Assembly (NCBI GenBank): GCA_947631915.1
Contig: CANRNC010000002.1
Coordinates: 1-64,000, forward strand
Length of the DNA: 64,000 nucleotides
From: an uncultured Clostridia bacterium
Lineage (GTDB): Bacteria; Bacillota; Clostridia; TANB77; CAG-508
Direction of reading: 5' to 3'
The notes under the pieces are model-generated. The model was not told the DNA's origin, made no database searches, and saw only the letters and a program-made list of their open reading frames with translations. A program made the position numbers and the translations under genes. This document shows, piece by piece, positions 39,090-50,197 of this stretch; the stretch's first letter is position 1, and each line of letters opens with the position of its first letter.

Positions 39090-42000
39090 TTAACCGATTT
39101 TCATTAAAAATTCTTTTGTTTCCTTTATAATGTTTTCTTCATTTTTTATTCTATAAGTTATATATGGACTAACTCCTGATGAAAACTTAATTCTATCCTT
39201 ATACTCTTCAATTAATTTAGGTACTATGTCCATATTAAATTTATTAGGATTTAAAGTAAATAATATTCTACTTCCTTTTTGCATTATTTTTACTATATTG
39301 GCTTTTTTTGCAAGTTGTTTTATTCTAGTTATTTCTAATAAACTTTCAACTTCAACTGGCATATTACCAAATCTATCTGTAATCTCATCTATTACGTCTT
39401 CAATATCTTTTTCATTCCTGCATAAAGCAATATCTTGATACACCTCGATTTTTTGACTACTGCTTTGTATATATTCATCTGGAATGTAACTTGAAACATT
39501 TAAATCAATTTGAATTTCTACTTCTTCTTCTACTTGTATACCTTTCATTTCTTTTATTACTTCATCTAGTAATTTGCAATACATATCATATCCTACGTCT
39601 CCCATATGTCCATGCTGTATTTCTCCTAAAATACTTCCTGCTCCACGTATTTCCAAATCTCTCATCGCAATTTTAAATCCAGAACCGAATTCTGTAAAAT
39701 CTTTAATTGCCCTAAGTCTTTTGTCTGCAATCTCAGGTAATAGTTTATCCTTTTTATAAGTAATATATGCATAAGCCTCTCTATCACTTCTTCCAACTCT
39801 ACCTCTAATTTGGTATAGTTGTGCTAGACCAAGTCTATCTGCATTTTCAACTATGATAGTGTTTGCATTTGGTATGTCAATTCCAGATTCCAAAATAGTA
39901 GTACATACCATTACATTTGAGCTTCCCCATATATAATCTTGCATTATATTTTCCATTTCTTCTCCACTCATTTTTCCATGAGCATAGACAACTTTTGCAT
40001 TTGGAACTAAATTTTGAATTTCAGTTGCTTTCCTCTCTATTCCTTCAACATTGTTATATAAGTAGTATACTTGACCGTTCCTTTCTAATTCCTTTGTTAT
40101 AGCTTCTCTTATAACTTCTTGATCATACTCTAATACATATGTTTTTACTACTTTTCTGTCTTGTGGTGGTTCGTATATAACAGACATATCACGAACTCCT
40201 ACAATTGACATGTGTAACGTTCTTGGTATTGGTGTTGCTGTCATAGCAAGAACGTCTACATTGGTTTTATATTCTTTAATTTTTTCTTTATGTTTAACTC
40301 CAAATCTGTGCTCTTCATCTATTATTAGTAATCCTAAATCATTGAATTCCACATCATTACTTAATAATCTATGTGTTCCAATTATAATATCTATTTGTCC
40401 TAATTTAAGTTTCTTTATTATTTCCTTTTGTTCTTTTGCTGTTTTAAATCTGTTTAATAGTTCAACCGTTATTGGATATCCTCTCATCCTTTCCTTAAAA
40501 GTCTCATATTGTTGACTAGCAAGAATAGTTGTTGGTGCTAGATAAGCCACCTGTTTTGAGTCCATGCATGCTTTGAAAGCAGCACGGAGTGCTACTTCAG
40601 TCTTTCCATACCCGACATCTCCACACAAAAGTCTATCCATAGGTTTTTGCATTTCCATATCTTGTTTTACTTCTTGTATACATCTTAATTGGTCATCTGT
40701 TTCCTTAAATGGAAAATCATCCTCAAATTGCTTCTGCCAAGGAGTATCTTTGGAGAAGGCATATCCTTTTATTTTTTCACGTTTCGCATATAACTCTATT
40801 AAGTTTCTAGCTACTTCCTGTAAATTGGATTTTACCTTGGCTTTTGTTTTTGACCACTCTTTACCTCCAAGTCTATTTAATTTTGGAGTTTCAGTTTCTC
40901 CACCTATATATTTTCTAATACTATCCAACGCATCAGTTGGAATATATAAAATATCACTATCTCTGTATTTTATCTTAATGTAATCTTTTATTATTCCATC
41001 TGCTTTAATAGTATTTACTCCAATGAATTGTCCTATACCATTAGTTCTATGAACAATGTAGTCTCCTATTTTTAAATCCGAAAATACTACCGTTTCTCCT
41101 TCTCTAAATTCTTTACTTAATCTCTTATTTTTTTGCCTTAAATATCCTTTTTTATTTTCTTCTTCTACTTGTTCACCGAATGTTTTATCTATCTCCTTTA
41201 ATTCATTATAATTAAAGGTAAATACTCTCTCTTTTTCTGCGATTACATCTTGTTTTTCTAGATATATTTTATTAAATTCATTTAGCATTTTTGAAATTTC
41301 ATTGTAATCATACATATTTTGCAGTATATATGGTATTTTTTTATTCTTCTCTATTAGGTCTTTTACTATTAATTCATTATTATTTAATATTGCTTCTGCT
41401 CTTAATTTTATTTTATTTGCTTCATCTAAAAATATAATGTAATTATCGTTAATATATTCAATTACATTTGATGTAGTTTCTCCAAGTTCCTCATTTGCAG
41501 GATATATCTCAACTTTTTGGAGGTTTTCTATAGATCTTTGGCTAGAAATATTAAAATATCTTATTGAATCAACTTCATCTCCCCAAAGTTCAATTCTTGC
41601 TCCTTCTGTTTCAGATACAGAAATATCTATAATATCTCCTCTTACACTAAATTGTCCTCTTCCTTCGATAAGTTCACATCTTTCATACCCAAGTTTGACT
41701 AATTTTTCTTTTATTTCTTCTATATTATAAGTCTTTGATACTTCAAATTTTATTATGTTTTCATATAAAATATTTTCAGAAATTATTGGTTGCATAATTG
41801 CTTCTATTGGTAGTATTACTATTTCAGCTTCATTTTTATACAACTTGTTTAATGTTTCTATTCTTTCGTATAATAAGTCTTTACTTTGTGCTTCAACATC
41901 ATAAGTAGTAATTTCTTTTTTAGGAAATATTACTGTATTATTAGTAAAATATTTACAGTATTTAAATATATCCTTTGCTTCTAACTCATTATATGTGATA

Positions 42001-42164
42001 ATGCATATTGGTCTTTTTATTAATTTTAGAGTAGTTGCTGGAATATAAGATTTAGACACGTCAGTTAAGCCCAATAAATATATTGGGCTAGTTTTCTTTT
42101 GAGTTTCTTTAATATATAAATTAAATTGCTCACTATTCAATAATTTTTCAGTTATAATTTTCAA
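39090..42164 (-). CDS. mfd: Transcription-repair coupling factor
   Basis: CarD-like DYIVHRTNGIGQFIG, LLCGDVGYGKTEVALRAAFKA, DEEHRFGVKHKE, TRG motif region, C-terminal TRCF domain. Confidence 0.95.
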   Translation of the reverse strand: MKIITEKLLNSEQFNLYIKETQKKTSPIYLLGLTDVSKSYIPATTLKLIKRPICIITYNELEAKDIFKYCKYFTNNTVIFPKKEITTYDVEAQSKDLLYERIETLNKLYKNEAEIVILPIEAIMQPIISENILYENIIKFEVSKTYNIEEIKEKLVKLGYERCELIEGRGQFSVRGDIIDISVSETEGARIELWGDEVDSIRYFNISSQRSIENLQKVEIYPANEELGETTSNVIEYINDNYIIFLDEANKIKLRAEAILNNNELIVKDLIEKNKKIPYILQNMYDYNEISKMLNEFNKIYLEKQDVIAEKERVFTFNYNELKEIDKTFGEQVEEENKKGYLRQKNKRLSKEFREGETVVFSDLKIGDYIVHRTNGIGQFIGVNTIKADGIIKDYIKIKYRDSDILYIPTDALDSIRKYIGGETETPKLNRLGGKEWSKTKAKVKSNLQEVARNLIELYAKREKIKGYAFSKDTPWQKQFEDDFPFKETDDQLRCIQEVKQDMEMQKPMDRLLCGDVGYGKTEVALRAAFKACMDSKQVAYLAPTTILASQQYETFKERMRGYPITVELLNRFKTAKEQKEIIKKLKLGQIDIIIGTHRLLSNDVEFNDLGLLIIDEEHRFGVKHKEKIKEYKTNVDVLAMTATPIPRTLHMSIVGVRDMSVIYEPPQDRKVVKTYVLEYDQEVIREAITKELERNGQVYYLYNNVEGIERKATEIQNLVPNAKVVYAHGKMSGEEMENIMQDYIWGSSNVMVCTTILESGIDIPNANTIIVENADRLGLAQLYQIRGRVGRSDREAYAYITYKKDKLLPEIADKRLRAIKDFTEFGSGFKIAMRDLEIRGAGSILGEIQHGHMGDVGYDMYCKLLDEVIKEMKGIQVEEEVEIQIDLNVSSYIPDEYIQSSSQKIEVYQDIALCRNEKDIEDVIDEITDRFGNMPVEVESLLEITRIKQLAKKANIVKIMQKGSRILFTLNPNKFNMDIVPKLIEEYKDRIKFSSGVSPYITYRIKNEENIIKETKEFLMKIG

Positions 42165-42265
42165 TTTAATTTGCCTCTTTCTTTAGGAAATTAACAGGTC
42201 AATTATACTACAGATTTGGTTAAAAATCAATACTTTTCAGACAAAGGAAAGTTTTTAAACAATGG

Positions 42266-42336
42266 CAGACAAGGGGACGGAGTTTTTGTCTTGCCATTTT
42301 CGGGCATTTTAGACAGAGGGACGGAGTTTTTGTCTG
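42266..42336 (+). repeat. Left 71-bp terminal inverted repeat of the RAYT element
   Basis: cagacaaggggacggagtttttgtcttgccattttcgggcattttagacagagggacggagtttttgtctg; 65/71 identical to the reverse complement of 43201-43271. Confidence 0.9.
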
Positions 42337-42341
42337 GGCAC

Positions 42342-43109
42342 TTACAGATTTTTATGTATTATACTATTTATTTTATCTTTACTACAATTAAATAACTCTG
42401 CCATTTTTCTTAATGATAATCCTCCATAATGTCTTAATTGTAATAATAAATCACAGAATTGCTCATCATTGGTCACTATATCTGATATACTTATATTTTT
42501 ACTTCTTGTATACTGTTCTATAATTTGTTTACTCTCTATAAACTCATCTTGAACATCTATAATATTTTCTATATTTTTGTTATTATGGATTTGGTCAAAT
42601 ACTTTATTATAGTTCTCTATACTACCAAATGCTATTTCTATACTTTGCTCTGTAATTAAGTATCTTTTTCCTTTATATTCTTTATAACTTGAATATATAT
42701 AATCCTCTATATTTTTTATTATCTTTGCTTTAATTGGATTATTGTGAATATACACTATACAATTATATAACTGTTCTTCTGTAGTTATACTTTGAGCATA
42801 ATATCTATCTCTAAATACATATCCAACTCTATTTTTTATTTTATTATATAGCTTCGCATAGCTTGTATTTACTTTTTGCATTAGTTTTGTTAGTTCATTG
42901 ATTTCATTAACATGAAGTAAGATATGTACATGGTTATCCATTATACAATAGGCTAGAACCTGTATGTTAGTTTCAATAATTTTGTTTTTTAAAATGTTTC
43001 TATATGCGTTCTTTAAATTTGTTTCCTTAAATATATATTGTCTATCTATTCCTTGAACAATGATATGACAATATGGACTTTCTAAATAATTTCTTGCTAA
43101 ACGGGGCAT
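42342..43109 (-). CDS. REP-associated tyrosine transposase (Y1_Tnp/IS200-like)
   Basis: MPRLARNYLESPYCHIIVQGIDRQYIF, NHVHILLHV (HUH motif), YNCIVYIHNNPIKAKI. Confidence 0.88.
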   Translation of the reverse strand: MPRLARNYLESPYCHIIVQGIDRQYIFKETNLKNAYRNILKNKIIETNIQVLAYCIMDNHVHILLHVNEINELTKLMQKVNTSYAKLYNKIKNRVGYVFRDRYYAQSITTEEQLYNCIVYIHNNPIKAKIIKNIEDYIYSSYKEYKGKRYLITEQSIEIAFGSIENYNKVFDQIHNNKNIENIIDVQDEFIESKQIIEQYTRSKNISISDIVTNDEQFCDLLLQLRHYGGLSLRKMAELFNCSKDKINSIIHKNL

Positions 43110-43200
43110 TTTTTATCTCTCCTATCCATCTTTTTTTCCTATTGCCCCCATATATATCTATTATCATATTATTCTTTTTTTGTCTAGATCTATTTATAAT

Positions 43201-43271
43201 CAGACAAAAACTCCGTCCCTTTGTCTGAAATGCCCGAAAACCGCAAGACAAATTCTCCGTCCCCTTGTCTG
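43201..43271 (-). repeat. Right 71-bp terminal inverted repeat of the RAYT element
   Basis: cagacaaaaactccgtccctttgtctgaaatgcccgaaaaccgcaagacaaattctccgtccccttgtctg. Confidence 0.9.
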
Positions 43272-43377
43272 AATTTGATGAATTTTATTTTTTTTACGTT
43301 TTTACTTGCATTTTGTTCCTTTTCGTGATACAATAGTTTGCGATATTGTTTAGACTTATTAAGAGGAGGTGCATTAA

Positions 43378-43641
43378 ATGCCAAACATTAAATCAGCTAT
43401 AAAAAGAACTAGAGTTATCGAAAAGAAAACATTAAGAAATAATATGATAAAATCTGAATATAAAACAGCTGTTAAGAAGTTTGAAGCTGCCGTTGAAGCT
43501 GGAAATGCTGAAGAAGCTCAAAAACTATATAGCGAAGCTACAAAACAAGTAGATATGGCTTGCTCAAAAGGTGTTATTGTTAAAAATACAGCAGCAAGAA
43601 AAAAATCTTCAATGTCAAAGAAATTAAATGCAATGAAATAA
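43378..43641 (+). CDS. rpsT: 30S ribosomal protein S20
   Basis: [51 protein letters not shown]-like C-terminus. Confidence 0.95.
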   Translation: MPNIKSAIKRTRVIEKKTLRNNMIKSEYKTAVKKFEAAVEAGNAEEAQKLYSEATKQVDMACSKGVIVKNTAARKKSSMSKKLNAMK

Positions 43642-43650
43642 AATAAAAAA

Positions 43651-43680
43651 TTCCCCTGCTATCGCAGGGAAATTTTTTTA
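43651..43680 (+). terminator. rpsT intrinsic terminator TTCCCCTGC-TATC-GCAGGGAA-ATTTTTTT
   Basis: Stem plus T-tract immediately after rpsT. Confidence 0.92.
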
Positions 43681-43682
43681 TA

Positions 43683-43706
43683 GGGCACATTGCGATGTGC
43701 ACCTAC
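43683..43706. repeat. REP-like palindrome GGGCACATTGCGATGTGCACCTACA
   Basis: GCACAT/ATGTGC stem with family CCTACA tail. Confidence 0.8.
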
Positions 43707-43733
43707 AAGGATTTTAATATTTTATACTAATTT

Positions 43734-44285
43734 TTACTTTTGCAATCTAGTTTTAGCTAATTTTAAGTCATTCCAAAAATCTATTTTCTTATTTTCGTCT
43801 CTTAATAGTGCTGCTGGATGCCAAGTTGGTATATATGTAATATCTTTTTTCTCTATTATTTTTCCTCTTGATGCTGTTATCCCATATTCTTGACCTAAAA
43901 TATTTTGTAAAGCTATTCGTCCTAATAATACTATAACCTTTGGTTTTACAAGTATTACTTGATTTCTCAAATAATCCATACATGCTATTGCTTCATCTTG
44001 TTCTGGATCTCTATTATTAGGAGGTCTACATTTTACTATATTTGCAATATAGACTTCTTCTCTTTTTATTCCTAGTCCTTCAAAAGCTCTATTCATTAAT
44101 TGACCTGCTTTTCCTACAAATGGTATACCTTGCGCATCCTCGTCTGCACCAGGTCCTTCTCCGATAAACATTAAATCCGCTTCTTTATTTCCAGTTCCAA
44201 ATACAATATTTGTTCTGCCTTTGCATAATTTACATTTGTTACAGTCTTTTATTGCTTCTTCTAATTCCTCCCAATTATCGTACAT
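43734..44285 (-). CDS. Uracil-DNA glycosylase family 4/5
   Basis: [52 protein letters not shown]. Confidence 0.92.
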   Translation of the reverse strand: MYDNWEELEEAIKDCNKCKLCKGRTNIVFGTGNKEADLMFIGEGPGADEDAQGIPFVGKAGQLMNRAFEGLGIKREEVYIANIVKCRPPNNRDPEQDEAIACMDYLRNQVILVKPKVIVLLGRIALQNILGQEYGITASRGKIIEKKDITYIPTWHPAALLRDENKKIDFWNDLKLAKTRLQK

Positions 44286-44311
44286 ATATTACCGCCACCT
44301 TTTTGTTCATC

Positions 44312-45232
44312 TTATATTACACAATTTTCAATTAGTTTAATTTTTTCCTTTTCATTTGTATCTATTTTTGCTTTAACACCTATTGGTATAACTGTTTTAG
44401 TATCTATATGTCCAAAATTATTGGATTTTATTATTGGAAATTTATATTCATTTCCTAAAGTATCCATAACAATCTTTTCAAGTGGAATTTCGCCTTCGTA
44501 ATTACCTATCCATAGGCCTTTTATATTATCAAAAACTCCATTTTGTTTCATATAATATAAATAATTACTTGCCATTCCTGCTGGTGATTCATATGCTAAT
44601 TCTTCAATGAATAATATTTTATTTGAAAAATCTAGTTTATACTTTCCTGCAACTAAATGTGATAATAAACTCAAATTTCCTCCTACAAGTATTCCTTCTG
44701 CTTGTCCTTCTTTTATTGTTATATATTTATCTTCTTCTGTGCCTAACTGTAAATCTCCTCCAATAAATCTTTTAATTACTTCTCCTCTTGAGTATAATTC
44801 TATTCCTTCTTCAGTAGTTGCGAGTGAGCCAAAGTTAGGTCCATGGAATGTAACAAGTCCTGTTTCAGCGTATATAGCATTTATTATAGAGGTAGGGTCG
44901 CTATAGCCACATATAATTTTAGGATTGTCCTTAATGCATTCAAAATCTAAATAATCAAATACTGAATTTACATTATATCCTCCACAGGAACAAAAAATTG
45001 CTTTTATTTCTTTATCTTTAAACATATTGTTAAAGTCTTCTGCTTTGTTTTGTGGTGTAGTTCCATAACCTAGCTCATTATTTTTTAGATATTTTCCTAG
45101 TTTTACTTTAAAACCCAATCCCTCAAAAAATTTGATAGAACTTTCAATATCTATTATTCTATCTTCTAGTATTGGTTCAGAGCTACTTACGACACCTATT
45201 GTATCTCCCTTTTTCAATCTTTCTGGTTTCAT
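44312..45232 (-). CDS. LD-carboxypeptidase (peptidase S66)
   Basis: [61 protein letters not shown]. Confidence 0.9.
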   Translation of the reverse strand: MKPERLKKGDTIGVVSSSEPILEDRIIDIESSIKFFEGLGFKVKLGKYLKNNELGYGTTPQNKAEDFNNMFKDKEIKAIFCSCGGYNVNSVFDYLDFECIKDNPKIICGYSDPTSIINAIYAETGLVTFHGPNFGSLATTEEGIELYSRGEVIKRFIGGDLQLGTEEDKYITIKEGQAEGILVGGNLSLLSHLVAGKYKLDFSNKILFIEELAYESPAGMASNYLYYMKQNGVFDNIKGLWIGNYEGEIPLEKIVMDTLGNEYKFPIIKSNNFGHIDTKTVIPIGVKAKIDTNEKEKIKLIENCVI

Positions 45233-45252
45233 ATTGTATCCTCCTTGTCAAT

Positions 45253-46059
45253 TTATATTAAAGCTATTATTCCTGTATTTCTTCCTGCTAATTCTTTATC
45301 TACCCTGTATGAATGGAATTTTTCCCTATTACAAACAGTACATAGTCCACAGTCCACTATATTCTCTTCTTTCAATCCCATTTGCATTAATACAGTTTTG
45401 TTTATTAGAATTGTATCTATATTATATTTTTGTTTTTCATTTTCTATTTTTCCTTTAGATATTATATCATCAATATTAGATAGATGCTTAAATTTTTCAT
45501 AAAATTTGTCTGATACATCTCTTTCTACTTCAAAATGACATTTTCTTATACTTGGTCCTATACAGCAAATTATATTTTTTACGTCACATCCATAGTTATC
45601 CACCATTTTTTCCACAGTCTTGTGTGAAATTAATTTATATGTCCCTTGCCACCCTGAATGTGTATTTGCAATCACATTTTTTACTGGATCAAAAAACATT
45701 AAATCTATACAGTCCGCGACCGATATTGATAATATTTTGTTCTTTTTGTTTGTTATTAATCCATCAATTTCTCTAAATTCATCTGTAAAAATTCCCGGTT
45801 TTTCATTCTCTACATTTTTTACATTATCTGTATGTGTTTGATATGGTCTATATATGTTGTTATAATCTAATTCTAGACTAGTACACATTTTTTCATAGTC
45901 TTTGTATACCGCTTCTTGTTTGTTATAAAATGTATCATTACTCCCAATATCTATTGGTTTTAAGCTAATTGCATGTTTTACAATGTCTTGATATTCTAGT
46001 AACTTTGTAAATTGTAAATATGAAATTCCATTATCATTTTTAATGATATAATTTTCCAT
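45253..46059 (-). CDS. pgeF: Polyphenol oxidase / purine nucleosidase-type laccase-domain protein (YfiH)
   Basis: ADCIDLMFFDPVKNVIANTHSGWQGTYK, CCIGPSIRKCHFEV, CTVCNREKFHSYR. Confidence 0.9.
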   Translation of the reverse strand: MENYIIKNDNGISYLQFTKLLEYQDIVKHAISLKPIDIGSNDTFYNKQEAVYKDYEKMCTSLELDYNNIYRPYQTHTDNVKNVENEKPGIFTDEFREIDGLITNKKNKILSISVADCIDLMFFDPVKNVIANTHSGWQGTYKLISHKTVEKMVDNYGCDVKNIICCIGPSIRKCHFEVERDVSDKFYEKFKHLSNIDDIISKGKIENEKQKYNIDTILINKTVLMQMGLKEENIVDCGLCTVCNREKFHSYRVDKELAGRNTGIIALI

Positions 46060-46071
46060 TTTTATTCCTTT

Positions 46072-49000
46072 CTAAAGTAAAGTATTGTTATAATGTTTAA
46101 TGTAATTATATTTATTATTTGTTGAATTAAATTGACATATCGATTTATAATTACAATAATCACAGCCTGTTTTTTTGTTCTTATAATAAGGTTTTATCTC
46201 TATATTTCCTTTGAAAATTTCTTTAGCAATTTTCTTTATTGTTTCCATTGTAGATTCTTGTAGTTTATTAAATTCTTCTATGCTTGCTACAGAGGATTTT
46301 CCTCGGCTTATATCTCCTTTACTATCAATATATGCTGGAATAATATTTGAAGCTCCTTTTTCTAAATCTTTATCCATCTTTTTTATTATATTTATGTCTG
46401 ATAATACTATTCCTTTCATTTTGAATTGCTTTCTTATTTGTTCTTCGATATCTTCTGCTGTCATATTTCTATTTGCTTTAATTACAGGTTCTATTAAATT
46501 GAAGTATAGTACTCCTGCTGGCATAAAGTCTTCTATCTTGGTAACTGCATCCATATATGTTAAAAGTTGTATTTGTAGTCCTGCCATGACTTCATCTAAA
46601 TTAATGTCCTTCACTGAAGATTTATAATCTATTATTCTTACATATTCTCCATCATTTGTTTTCAATACATCTATCCTATCAATTTTACCTGTAATTTCTA
46701 CTTTTTTTCCGTCTTCTAACTTAATTTCTATCGCCGGATAGCCTCCTACCCTTCCGAATTCAATTTCATGCCCTAAAACGTCAAAATCGCTCTTTCTTAT
46801 GCTTTGAACAATATATTTCATAGATTTTATCAATACTCTAGTTAATTTTGAAGTTAATGTTCTAAACTTTGCACTACTTGTAAATATATAGTTTCTACTT
46901 AATGATAATTTTTCTTCTATTATTTCTTTTATTATTCTTTCTAATTCTTCATCTGTTATTTCTTTTATATTTATATTTTCATCTTGTATTTTTCCGAAGA
47001 AGCTATCTATAACATCATGCATGAACGTACCTGTATCTATGCTTTGAATTTCAAAATTATCTTTTTCATTTATATTTAATCCATATTTTAAGTAGAATGA
47101 AAATGGACATTTTCTGTATTGCTCTAGCCTAGAGACACTTGTAAATATAGTATCCCCATACATTTTTTCTAAATTTTCTTTTGTAACCTTTTCTGGTTGA
47201 TTAGTATAATTTTCTGCTTTTATAGCTTTCTCCAGTTTTTCTCTCCAATTGTTATCTTGAAAATAAATCTTATATATGCTAAACCATATAGGATTTATCT
47301 CTTTTCCATCTGCAAATTCTCTTAAATTGACTAATAATTTCTCAAATGTTGCTTTTTTATTTGTTATTATATCCTCTCTTTTTATAATATCACTTTTCTC
47401 TTTTAATTTCGGAAAAATCTTTTTTATTTTATAGACTAGCGTTGATGGTTTTAAAGCACTTCCATCATTAGATGTAGATGAATATGACAAATATAGTTCC
47501 TCTTCTGCTGTTGTGAATGTTTTATATATATTAAAATTTTCTTCATATATATTTTCTTTTGTTGTTTTAGCAAGTTCTATTCCTTTATCTTTAAGAAGTT
47601 CTCTGTCATCATCATTTATAAAACCTTCTTCTCTGTTTGTACTTGGAAATATACCATCATTTAAACCTATAATAAATATTACTTTTGTTTTTTTACTTCT
47701 AGATCTATTTACATCTCCAATCACTACTTGATCTATCGAAGCAGGTATTGCACCTAAATCGTTTTCGCTAAATGCTATTTTTAAAGTTTGTGCATATTTT
47801 TCAAAATTAATATTTTCATCATTAAATATTAAAACAATTTCATCTAATATTTCAATTAGTAAATTCCATGAAGTCACATATTCTGATTTTATTTCTTCAT
47901 TATTTTTTGATTTATCTATTAACTTATCTTGAATATTATTTTCTATTAAAAATTGGTATAGTGCTTTTGTAATTTGCTTTACTGTCTTTCTACCTTCTAA
48001 ATTGTTTTTTAAAGCCAATAAAGGTTCTACTATTAGTTTTCTTAACCTGTTTAATTCTGTTTTGTCTTCATCTCCTAAAGTCCAATCCTTACTATACCAT
48101 TTATTATATTTTATTCCCCATTTTCTTGCGTAATTTTCAACTTTAAATATCTCCTCATTTGTAATATCACAAAATCCGAGTTTTATATAGTTTATTACTG
48201 ACTCAAAATTCCAGTTCTTTGCAAAAACATCTAATGTTGCTAATACATATTTTATTAAAATATTTTGGCTTAAGTCTTTTTTTTGATCTATGAATACTGG
48301 TATATCATATTTATCAAAAATAGCTTTTACAAGACTTGCATAATTTTCTATATTTTTTGTTATTATTGATATATCTCTGTATCTTTTTCCTTCATCTCTT
48401 ACTAATTGCACTACTTTTTCTGCAACATGTTCTATTTCTGTATAAGAATTGGTTGATAAAAATAGATTTATGTTTTTTACTTCGTCTGTATATTGAGTAT
48501 AAGGGGTCTTATATAAGTTTTCTTCTAAATGTTTTAATTCTGTATTTTTAAATCTATAGCAAGTATCTAAATATACTGGATTTTCTATCTGTATACCATT
48601 ATTATTTGCTAAATTTATAATCTTTGATACTGTTTTTTTATTAGTGTAAAATATATCATTATCTTTGTTCTCGCTTTTTAATAATGAATCTGTACATACA
48701 GTAATATTTACTTGCTTTGCTGTTTGTATAAGTCTTAACATTACTTTATATTCTTGAGGTGTAAAACCTACGAATTCATCTATATATATAATAGAATTTT
48801 CAAAAATATTTGTATAAGGAAGTTGATTTGCAAGTATTGTTAAAGTGTCATTTTCATCTAAAAAGTTATTTTCTATTCGTTTTTCAAATTCTTTATATAT
48901 GTAACTTACATCTTGTAATTTTGTTTTTAGATATCTATCTTCTTCATTTTCTATAGCATTATTTATATTATCTAATGAAATACTATGAGTTTTTAGTTCT

Positions 49001-49365
49001 GTTATAAGTCTAGAGATAACATCTATATTTTTTGCAGATTTTCCTAATAGTTTTAAATCATTTTTACTTTTATCTAAAATGTCATAAATAATCATTGACT
49101 TACCATAAGAAGATAGATTTGTTTTAGTAACTCCTCCAACTTCGTTTTTTACTCTGTATGCCATACGATTAAATGTTAAAACTTCTGCGTTTATAACTGA
49201 ATCTCTACTAATAGTTTCAAGTAATTTTGTTTCTGCAGTAAATGAAAATTGTTCAGGAGTTATAATGTATATTTTTTCTTCTTTGTTTATTAATTTGCTT
49301 ATTTCTTTGAAAATGTATTCACTTTTGCCTGCTCCCGATTTACCATATATCAGTCTTAAACTCAT
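46072..49365 (-). CDS. addB: ATP-dependent helicase/nuclease subunit B
   Basis: N-terminal RLIYGKSGAGKSEYIF, C-terminal nuclease DRIDVLKTNDGEYVRIIDYKSS, CDYCNYKSIC FeS cluster. Confidence 0.9.
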   Translation of the reverse strand: MSLRLIYGKSGAGKSEYIFKEISKLINKEEKIYIITPEQFSFTAETKLLETISRDSVINAEVLTFNRMAYRVKNEVGGVTKTNLSSYGKSMIIYDILDKSKNDLKLLGKSAKNIDVISRLITELKTHSISLDNINNAIENEEDRYLKTKLQDVSYIYKEFEKRIENNFLDENDTLTILANQLPYTNIFENSIIYIDEFVGFTPQEYKVMLRLIQTAKQVNITVCTDSLLKSENKDNDIFYTNKKTVSKIINLANNNGIQIENPVYLDTCYRFKNTELKHLEENLYKTPYTQYTDEVKNINLFLSTNSYTEIEHVAEKVVQLVRDEGKRYRDISIITKNIENYASLVKAIFDKYDIPVFIDQKKDLSQNILIKYVLATLDVFAKNWNFESVINYIKLGFCDITNEEIFKVENYARKWGIKYNKWYSKDWTLGDEDKTELNRLRKLIVEPLLALKNNLEGRKTVKQITKALYQFLIENNIQDKLIDKSKNNEEIKSEYVTSWNLLIEILDEIVLIFNDENINFEKYAQTLKIAFSENDLGAIPASIDQVVIGDVNRSRSKKTKVIFIIGLNDGIFPSTNREEGFINDDDRELLKDKGIELAKTTKENIYEENFNIYKTFTTAEEELYLSYSSTSNDGSALKPSTLVYKIKKIFPKLKEKSDIIKREDIITNKKATFEKLLVNLREFADGKEINPIWFSIYKIYFQDNNWREKLEKAIKAENYTNQPEKVTKENLEKMYGDTIFTSVSRLEQYRKCPFSFYLKYGLNINEKDNFEIQSIDTGTFMHDVIDSFFGKIQDENINIKEITDEELERIIKEIIEEKLSLSRNYIFTSSAKFRTLTSKLTRVLIKSMKYIVQSIRKSDFDVLGHEIEFGRVGGYPAIEIKLEDGKKVEITGKIDRIDVLKTNDGEYVRIIDYKSSVKDINLDEVMAGLQIQLLTYMDAVTKIEDFMPAGVLYFNLIEPVIKANRNMTAEDIEEQIRKQFKMKGIVLSDINIIKKMDKDLEKGASNIIPAYIDSKGDISRGKSSVASIEEFNKLQESTMETIKKIAKEIFKGNIEIKPYYKNKKTGCDYCNYKSICQFNSTNNKYNYIKHYNNTLL

Positions 49366-49396
49366 ATACATTATCTCCTTTCTGTTAATTTTTAGC

Positions 49397-50197
49397 TTAG
49401 TTTCCTGTACTCCTATATTTATTTAATCCCCAATCCCATATCTTTATAACTATTATCCATTCTACTATTACAATTAGTGACATTATAAATATTAAGTTTC
49501 CTTTTCCTAATTGTAAATATTCTAGAGTCGGATAATATGCTGCAAAAGCAAATGGGAATATTAATGTTATTAATACTTTTATAAATTTATTATATATTTC
49601 TATTGGATACTCTGCTAATTTATGTAGTTGGAATACTGACCAAACAACTTCATTTGATTTATAAGTCCAAAAGCCTGCTATACTAAAAGCAGTCTGAATA
49701 CCACCTATTATAAGTCCTCCTAATATACCTAAATATAATATCTTAAAGACTAATAATGCAGTTATTGTAATTTGTAATTTTATCAACATTGATATAATTA
49801 ATATAATTGAAAGTACCATATATCCTAGTGAGGTGGTAGTATCTGATTCACCCAATATTGATATTAACGGATGCACTGGTCTTAATAAAATTGTGTCAAA
49901 TTTTCCTTTTCTTATTAATCTATATCCTATGCTATAGGTAGAGTCAAATAATACGTCTGTTACAGCTAATGATAACATCGTTACTCCATATAATAATAGT
50001 AAATGTTCAAAAGTCCAACCTGCTATATTATCTGTATTTTGGAATACAATCCATATAAAAATTAATTCAATAACTTGGAAAGCTATTTGTGAAATCATTC
50101 CAATTATACAATCTACTCTATATTCAATCATTCTTTTTAATGATGCACCTAAAAATGAAAAATATATTTTAATATTTCTGATCACTTTATCCTCCAT
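49397..50197 (-). CDS. ABC-2 type permease (DUF990-like)
   Basis: Six-TM; operon with second permease and ATPase. Confidence 0.85.
   Translation of the reverse strand: MEDKVIRNIKIYFSFLGASLKRMIEYRVDCIIGMISQIAFQVIELIFIWIVFQNTDNIAGWTFEHLLLLYGVTMLSLAVTDVLFDSTYSIGYRLIRKGKFDTILLRPVHPLISILGESDTTTSLGYMVLSIILIISMLIKLQITITALLVFKILYLGILGGLIIGGIQTAFSIAGFWTYKSNEVVWSVFQLHKLAEYPIEIYNKFIKVLITLIFPFAFAAYYPTLEYLQLGKGNLIFIMSLIVIVEWIIVIKIWDWGLNKYRSTGN

Larger units (their letters stand above)
42266..43271 (-). mobile_element. IS200-like/RAYT element bounded by REP-type inverted repeats
   Basis: Single Y1 transposase gene between 71-bp inverted repeats, each carrying two GACA-N-GGGACGGAG-N-TGTC motifs. Confidence 0.85.

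Noticed and set aside
43042-43384. Small minus-strand ORFs 43042-43251 and 43190-43384
   Set aside because: They run across the transposase inverted repeat and the rpsT leader; no ribosome-binding site or homology signal.
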